This document shows, piece after piece, positions 59,626 through 64,000 of a stretch of DNA of 64,000 nucleotides; position 1 is the stretch's first letter, and the number at the start of each line of letters is the position of its first letter. The notes below the pieces were generated by a model. The model was not told the DNA's origin. It made no database searches and saw only the letters and a program-made list of their open reading frames with translations. The translations under genes were made by a program, and so were the position numbers. Origin of the DNA: Mycobacterium sp. ITM-2016-00318 (GTDB lineage Bacteria; Actinomycetota; Actinomycetes; Mycobacteriales; Mycobacteriaceae); NCBI RefSeq assembly GCF_002968285.2, contig NZ_CP134400.1, positions 2,604,001 through 2,668,000 of the forward strand, in the 5' to 3' direction.

Positions 59626-59686
59626 CGCACCCCCATACTCATTTCGAAAACCGACGGTATCGGGAAGCCATTGGTATGTCAACGGC

Positions 59687-59692
59687 TAGGAT
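59687..59692 (+). promoter_or_regulatory. -10 box, leaderless promoter of TetR gene
   Basis: TAGGAT, 7 nt before ATG 59700. It decides between ATG 59676, 59700 and 59709. Confidence 0.5.
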
Positions 59693-59699
59693 AGCAGCC

Positions 59700-60272
59700 A
59701 TGGCACGCATGACCCGCGCCGAGCGTCAGGCTCAGACGAGGACACAGTTGATCGCGACCGCACGACAGATGTTCTTCACCGACGGCTACCACCCGACATC
59801 GCTGGAGAAGGTGGCCGACGCCGCCGGCTACTCGAAGGGCGCCGTGTACTCGAACTTCCGCAACAAGGACGAACTCTGTGCTGCCGTTCTCGACGGGATA
59901 AGGGATGAGCGCCTGACCGACGCCATCGGGCTGTTCACGCAGCCCGACAGGTTCGAGGCGCTACGCGACTGGGCCGAACGCGTCATCGGCGACCCGGGGT
60001 GGACGCCGCTGGAAGCCGAGTTCGCGATGCACGCGCGGCTGAACGAGAAATCGCGCACCGACATGGCGGCGCGGCTGGACGGCATCATCGAAATGCTTGC
60101 CACGAGTTTCGAAGCCGCCGACGACATCGATATGAAATTGCCCGGACGCGAGGCCGCCACCACGATGCTCGCCCTGGGCATAGGCCTCGGGCTCATGCGG
60201 TCGATCGACCCGTCAATTCCCGTCAACGGGCTGGTCGACTGTCTCCGGCTGCTGGCCGGTCAATCCGTCTAG
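59700..60272 (+). CDS. TetR/AcrR-family regulator
   Basis: 190 residues. MTRAERQAQTRTQLIATARQ (helix 1) and SLEKVADAAGYSKGAVYSNF (HTH) are standard; an arginine-rich start and a C-terminal ligand domain follow. It is divergent from the SDR/monooxygenase operon and probably controls it. The 74-nt gap holds TTTCGAAA (59642-59649) and CCGA-N5-TCGG (59651-59663) as weak operator candidates. Confidence 0.87.
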   Translation: MARMTRAERQAQTRTQLIATARQMFFTDGYHPTSLEKVADAAGYSKGAVYSNFRNKDELCAAVLDGIRDERLTDAIGLFTQPDRFEALRDWAERVIGDPGWTPLEAEFAMHARLNEKSRTDMAARLDGIIEMLATSFEAADDIDMKLPGREAATTMLALGIGLGLMRSIDPSIPVNGLVDCLRLLAGQSV

Positions 60273-60303
60273 CCTGCGCCTGGTTTCTGGCATGCTGGGT
60301 GCC

Positions 60304-60729
60304 ATGACTGAGCCGCAGTTCGGTGGCAACGAGGGATCTCCGCCTCCCCAACAACCGCAAAATCCGCCGCCGCCTCCTCCCGGCTATGCACCCCAGCCGC
60401 CGGGCTATCCGCCGCCGGGCCAGTACGGCCAGTACCCGCAGGCCTACACGGATCCGTCGGCGCCGTACGGTCGCCATCCGATGACCGGCGAGCCCCTGTC
60501 CGACAAGTCGAAAACCGTAGCCGGCCTGCTTCAACTCATCGGTTTGTTCGGCCTTGTCGGCATCGGACGCATCTACCTCGGTTACACCGGCCTCGGTATC
60601 GCGCAGCTGCTGGTCGGCCTTGTCACGTGCGGTATCGGGGCGGTGGTGTGGGGCATCATCGACGCCGTGCTGATCTTCACCGACAAAGTGCGTGATCCGG
60701 AGGGACGTCCCCTTCGTGAGGGCACCTAG
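60304..60729 (+). CDS. TM2 domain-containing membrane protein
   Basis: 141 residues. A proline/glycine/glutamine-rich cytoplasmic head (about 1-65) precedes a TM2 domain: LLQLIGLFGLVGIGRIYLGY and GIAQLLVGLVTCGIGAVVWG, two helices with a G-R-x-Y-L-G-Y turn. It is the positional homolog of Rv1615. CATGCT lies 7 nt before ATG 60304. The last 14 nt overlap the DUF2752 gene. Function unknown. Confidence 0.82.
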   Translation: MTEPQFGGNEGSPPPQQPQNPPPPPPGYAPQPPGYPPPGQYGQYPQAYTDPSAPYGRHPMTGEPLSDKSKTVAGLLQLIGLFGLVGIGRIYLGYTGLGIAQLLVGLVTCGIGAVVWGIIDAVLIFTDKVRDPEGRPLREGT

Positions 60730-61129
60730 CGCGACCGCCAGCCGCGCCCGGCGCTACGGCGCACTCGGTACGGGCGCGCTGCTCGGCGGCGCCGTCGCGT
60801 ACGTCGGCCTGGCCGATCCGCACAATCCCGACTTCGTCTTTCCCGCATGCCCGTTCAAGCTTTTGACGGGCTGGAACTGCCCGGCGTGCGGCGGACTCCG
60901 GATGACCCACGACCTGCTGCACGGAGATGTCGCAGCCGCCGCCGTCGACAACATCTTCCTGCTCATCGGGTTGCCGGCGTTGCTGGCATGGGTCGTGCTG
61001 CGGTGGCGGATCGGGAGGCCGATGTTTCCGGCGCAGGCGATCGCCGTCATCGCGGTGCTCGCAGTCGCGTGGACTGTGGCGCGGAACATGCCCGGCTTCC
61101 CGCTGATCCCGACGATTCTCGACGGGTAG
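60716..61129 (+). CDS. DUF2752 membrane protein
   Basis: 137 residues. The family mark CPFKLLTGWNCPACGGLRMTH has three cysteines (CP...CPACG), followed by two membrane helices. The GTG at 60716 overlaps the TM2 gene end; an in-frame ATG at 60692 is further inside it. Positional homolog of Rv1616. Function unknown. Confidence 0.82.
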   Translation: MRAPSATASRARRYGALGTGALLGGAVAYVGLADPHNPDFVFPACPFKLLTGWNCPACGGLRMTHDLLHGDVAAAAVDNIFLLIGLPALLAWVVLRWRIGRPMFPAQAIAVIAVLAVAWTVARNMPGFPLIPTILDG

Positions 61130-61203
61130 CAACGAGCTGCGCTCATATGGGTTCAGTTTCGGGCGCCCTTCCGCTGGCCGTCGTGACGGACACCAATCGG
61201 GAC

Positions 61204-61209
61204 TATGCT
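61204..61209 (+). promoter_or_regulatory. -10 box, leaderless promoter of pyk
   Basis: TATGCT, 8 nt before GTG 61218. Confidence 0.5.
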
Positions 61210-61217
61210 CAGAAGTC

Positions 61218-62636
61218 GTGACTAGACGCGGAAAGATCGTCTGCACTCTCGGCCCGGCGACGAGTGAGGACCACGTGGTCAGGGCTCTCGTCGAGGCCGG
61301 AATGGACGTCGCCCGGCTCAACTTCAGCCATGGTGAGTACGCCGACCACGAGGCTCACTACAAGCGGGTGCGCGCGGCGTCGGACACCACCGGGCGTGCG
61401 GTCGGAATCCTCGCTGACCTGCAGGGCCCCAAGATTCGTCTCGGACGGTTCGCCGCAGGCCCCACCTATTGGGCGAACGGCGAGACCGTTCGTATCACCG
61501 TCGACGACTGCGAGGGCACCCACGACCGAGTCTCGACCACCTACAAGAATCTCGCCAAGGACGCTTCGCCGGGGGATCGGCTGCTCGTGGACGACGGCAA
61601 CGTCGGCCTGATCGTCGAGCACGTGGACGGCAACGACGTGGTGTGTTCGGTCACCGAGGGTGGTCCCGTCAGCAACAACAAGGGACTCTCGATGCCGGGC
61701 ATGAACGTGTCGGTGCCCGCCCTGTCGGAGAAGGACATCGAAGACCTCGAGTTCGCGCTCCGGCTCGGAGTGGACCTCGTCGCGTTGTCGTTCGTGCGGT
61801 CGCCCGCCGACGCCGAACTGGTGCACGAGGTGATGGACCGCGTGGGTCGACGGGTACCGGTGATCGCCAAGTTGGAGAAGCCCGAGGCGGTCGACAATCT
61901 GGAAGCCATCGTGCTGGCTTTCGACGCGATCATGGTCGCGCGCGGCGATCTCGGGGTCGAGCTGCCGTTGGAAGAGGTGCCGCTGGTACAGAAGCGCTCC
62001 ATCCAAATGGCAAGGGAGAACGCGAAACCCGTCATCGTCGCCACCCAGATGCTGGAGTCGATGATCGAGCACTCACGGCCGACGCGTGCGGAGGCCTCCG
62101 ACGTGGCCAACGCCGTGCTCGACGGGGCGGACGCGGTGATGCTGTCCGGCGAAACGTCGGTGGGCAAGTATCCGCTCGAGGCGGTCAAGACGATGGCCCG
62201 CATCATTTCGGCGGTCGAGCAGAACTCGGTCGTCGTTCCGCCGCTGACGCACGTGCCGAGAACCAAGCGTGGCGTCATCTCCTATGCCGCCCGCGACATC
62301 GGCGAACGGCTCGACGCCAAGGCGCTGGTCGCCTACACGCAGTCGGGCGACACCGTCCGTAGGCTGGCGCGGCTGCACACCCCGCTGCCTCTTCTGGCTT
62401 TCACCTCGCTGCCCGAGGTGCGGAGCCAACTGGCGCTGAGCTGGGGTACCGAGACGTTCATCGTGCCGCACATCGATACCACCGACGGGATGATCCGTCA
62501 GGTCGACAAATCCCTTCTCGAGCTCGGTCGATACAAGCGCGGCGACCTGGTGGTGATCATCGCTGGCGCTCCGCCGGGCACAGTAGGCTCGACCAACCTG
62601 ATCCATGTGCACCGGATCGGGGAGGACGACGTTTAG
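61218..62636 (+). CDS. pyk: Pyruvate kinase
   Basis: 472 residues. Last step of glycolysis, PEP + ADP to pyruvate + ATP. KIVCTLGPATSE, VARLNFSHGEYADH, DLQGPKIRLGRF, SFVRSPADAELV, IAKLEKPEAVDN (catalytic Lys), MVARGDLGVELPLE (Mg), KPVIVATQMLESM and SGETSVGKYPLEAV are all present, with the usual C-terminal effector domain. The GTG directly begins the family N-terminus (TRRGK). Confidence 0.96.
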   Translation: MTRRGKIVCTLGPATSEDHVVRALVEAGMDVARLNFSHGEYADHEAHYKRVRAASDTTGRAVGILADLQGPKIRLGRFAAGPTYWANGETVRITVDDCEGTHDRVSTTYKNLAKDASPGDRLLVDDGNVGLIVEHVDGNDVVCSVTEGGPVSNNKGLSMPGMNVSVPALSEKDIEDLEFALRLGVDLVALSFVRSPADAELVHEVMDRVGRRVPVIAKLEKPEAVDNLEAIVLAFDAIMVARGDLGVELPLEEVPLVQKRSIQMARENAKPVIVATQMLESMIEHSRPTRAEASDVANAVLDGADAVMLSGETSVGKYPLEAVKTMARIISAVEQNSVVVPPLTHVPRTKRGVISYAARDIGERLDAKALVAYTQSGDTVRRLARLHTPLPLLAFTSLPEVRSQLALSWGTETFIVPHIDTTDGMIRQVDKSLLELGRYKRGDLVVIIAGAPPGTVGSTNLIHVHRIGEDDV

Positions 62637-62651
62637 CTAGAAGGAGCCGCA

Positions 62652-63521
62652 GTGCCGCTTGGAGATTTCGAAGAGCTGCTCGCGGTACTGGAACTCAATC
62701 GGATCGACGACGACACCTTCGTCGGGCGCCACCCCAGCAAGAACCCGCCGCGCACTTTCGGCGGTCAGATGATGGCGCAGGCCTTCGTGGCGGCCGCCCG
62801 CAGCCTGCCCCGCGAGCTTCCGCCCGGGTCGATCTCTGCGCATTTCATCACCGGCGGTGACCCGACCAAGGATCTGGAGTTTCGCGTCGTCCGGCTGCGT
62901 GGCGAGCGCCGCTTCGCCAACCGTCGCGTCGATGTCATGCAAGGCGACGATCTGTTGACCACGGCGATGGTGTCGTTCGTCGACGGCGGGCGCGGGCTCG
63001 AGCACGCGACCGGAATGCCGTATGTGCCAGAGCCGTTGTCGCTGCCGAAGATTGACGATCTGCTCGTCGGCTACGAGGAGACGGTGCCGCACTTCGTCGA
63101 GGCGCTGAGGCCCATTGAGTGGCGTTACACCAACGACCCGGCGTGGGTGATGCGCGACAAGGGTGAGCGACTGGACCACAATCGGGTCTGGCTCAAGGCC
63201 GACGGCCCGATGCCCGACGATCCGGTGTTGCACAGTGCCGCGCTCGTGTACTCGTCTGACACCACGGTCCTCGACTCGATCATCACCACTCATGGCCTGT
63301 CGTGGGGTTACGACCGCATCTTCGCTGCCACCGTCAATCACTCGGTGTGGTTCCACCGTCCGATCCGGTTCGACGAATGGGTGCTGTACTCGACGACGTC
63401 TCCGGTGGCGGCCGACTCGCGCGGTCTGGGCACAGGGCATTTTTTCGACCAGTCCGGGCTGATGGTGGCTACCGTGGTTCAGGAAGGCATCATCAAGTAC
63501 TTCCCGGATGCGAAGCGATGA
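62652..63521 (+). CDS. tesB: Acyl-CoA thioesterase II
   Basis: 289 residues, double hot-dog TesB family, hydrolysing medium and long acyl-CoA. FVGRHPSKNPPRTFGGQMMA, SISAHFITGGDP (first hot dog) and HSVWFHRPIRFDEWVLYSTT with SRGLGTGHFFDQSGLMVATV (second hot dog) are typical. AAGGAG lies 7 nt before the GTG. Positional homolog of Rv1618; it overlaps the next gene by ATGA. Confidence 0.93.
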   Translation: MPLGDFEELLAVLELNRIDDDTFVGRHPSKNPPRTFGGQMMAQAFVAAARSLPRELPPGSISAHFITGGDPTKDLEFRVVRLRGERRFANRRVDVMQGDDLLTTAMVSFVDGGRGLEHATGMPYVPEPLSLPKIDDLLVGYEETVPHFVEALRPIEWRYTNDPAWVMRDKGERLDHNRVWLKADGPMPDDPVLHSAALVYSSDTTVLDSIITTHGLSWGYDRIFAATVNHSVWFHRPIRFDEWVLYSTTSPVAADSRGLGTGHFFDQSGLMVATVVQEGIIKYFPDAKR

Positions 63522-64000
63522 AGGTAGGAACGCGGCTCCGAGCCAGCGAGCGGGTCGTCGTGCACGTCGATTCGCCTGCCGTCCGCTGGATCAGCGCGCT
63601 GGCAGTGCTCAGCCTGTCCGGCTGGCTGTTCCTGCTTTACAAGGATTACGGCTGGTCCTTGGCCATTTTGACGGCCGTGGTGCTGATCGCGCGGGGCATC
63701 TTTCTCGGCAGACCCGTGACGGCGGGGCACGCTGTTGCGGCGATGGGCGTGTGCATCGTCGGAGTCGTGACGGCTTTCCTGTCGTTCGATTTGCTCGGCA
63801 ACCTCCTGCTGGTGGCCTCCGCGATGCTGCTGATGTGGCCGACGTCGGCGCGGCCGAACCCGGCCGACCTGCCCCGGGTATTCCGGTTGGTGGATGCGAC
63901 GGCCGGGGACCCGCTCGCACCGTTCGCGATGCAGCCGTCGAAGTGCTTCCACTTCAGCGCCGACGGCACCGCGGCGATCGCCTACCGCACCCGGCTGGGT
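63518..64000 (+). CDS. Membrane protein with DUF2156/LysX-like phosphatidylglycerol lysyltransferase domain, 5' part
   Basis: 161 residues, running off the window end. About four membrane helices (about 22-40, 44-62, 70-88, 90-108), then the start of a cytoplasmic domain (DPLAPFAMQPSKCFHFSADG) that looks like the opening of the DUF2156/MprF C-terminal domain. It matches Rv1619 by position. Activity cannot be judged from this part. Confidence 0.75.
   Translation, partial: MKVGTRLRASERVVVHVDSPAVRWISALAVLSLSGWLFLLYKDYGWSLAILTAVVLIARGIFLGRPVTAGHAVAAMGVCIVGVVTAFLSFDLLGNLLLVASAMLLMWPTSARPNPADLPRVFRLVDATAGDPLAPFAMQPSKCFHFSADGTAAIAYRTRLG

Noticed and set aside
59642..59663. TTTCGAAA and CCGA-N5-TCGG as the TetR operator
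   Set aside because: Arms of four bases are too short to claim an operator; only mentioned as candidates.

Overview
The window is high-GC actinobacterial DNA. The protein sequences and the gene order identify it as a Mycobacterium (Mycolicibacterium-like) chromosome. The order ilvA, treZ-treY-treX, bioA-bioF-bioD, bioB, nadA-nadB-nadC, hisD-C-B-H-A-F-I, trpE-C-B-A, lgt, pyk, tesB matches, from memory, the Rv1559 to Rv1619 stretch of M. tuberculosis. No rRNA, tRNA or CRISPR array was recognised. Many genes carry a TAnnnT -10 box 6-8 nt before the start codon, which is the mycobacterial leaderless-transcript arrangement. I used it to decide several starts.

Layout. 1-3158: 3' end of an acyl-CoA ligase, small genes, a Ddn-type protein and ilvA. 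3155-9317: treX-treY-treZ (minus), which turns glycogen-type glucan into trehalose. 9358-11532: an OatA-like acyltransferase. 11603-17530: biotin genes bioA, bioF, bioD, the regulator bioQ, bioB and bsaP, with two matching BioQ boxes. 17527-20771: membrane protein, AraC/VOC pair and lipase. 20824-24950: NrtR regulator divergent from nadABC (de novo NAD), with a shared palindromic operator. 24947-28194: TetR/alcohol dehydrogenase pair, LysE exporter and small proteins. 28275-35628: his operon, including the dual-function priA/hisA. 35700-36876: bcpB and a broken ABC ATPase gene. 36938-44147: trpE to lgt, with no trpF, which fits PriA doing both jobs.

Between lgt and the TM2/DUF2752/pyk block (about 44150-60290) lies an accessory island. 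It starts with a 13E12-type (DUF222/HNH) gene that is frameshifted and split by a phiRv1-like serine integrase remnant. A metallo-beta-lactamase-like gene follows, flanked by copies of a cyclase 3' end. Then comes a tandem array of five alpha/beta-hydrolase/class III nucleotide cyclase fusion genes (LipJ/Rv1900c type, minus strand). Four 13E12 3' fragments sit after the array members on the plus strand, three of them exactly 324 nt long, with a period of about 1.72-1.75 kb. All five cyclases share the same leaderless promoter. Their cyclase domains are almost the same, but the hydrolase nucleophile position reads P, N, D, S or L. This suggests a family of cyclases with diversified, mostly non-catalytic sensor domains. 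The island ends with a TetR / SDR / Baeyer-Villiger-type monooxygenase group.

Broken genes seen: an MmcQ/YjbR protein (15317-15645), an ABC ATPase lacking Walker B (35700-36415), the 13E12 gene, the integrase, and the acidic tail of lgt (G-run frameshift). Some of these could be assembly errors.
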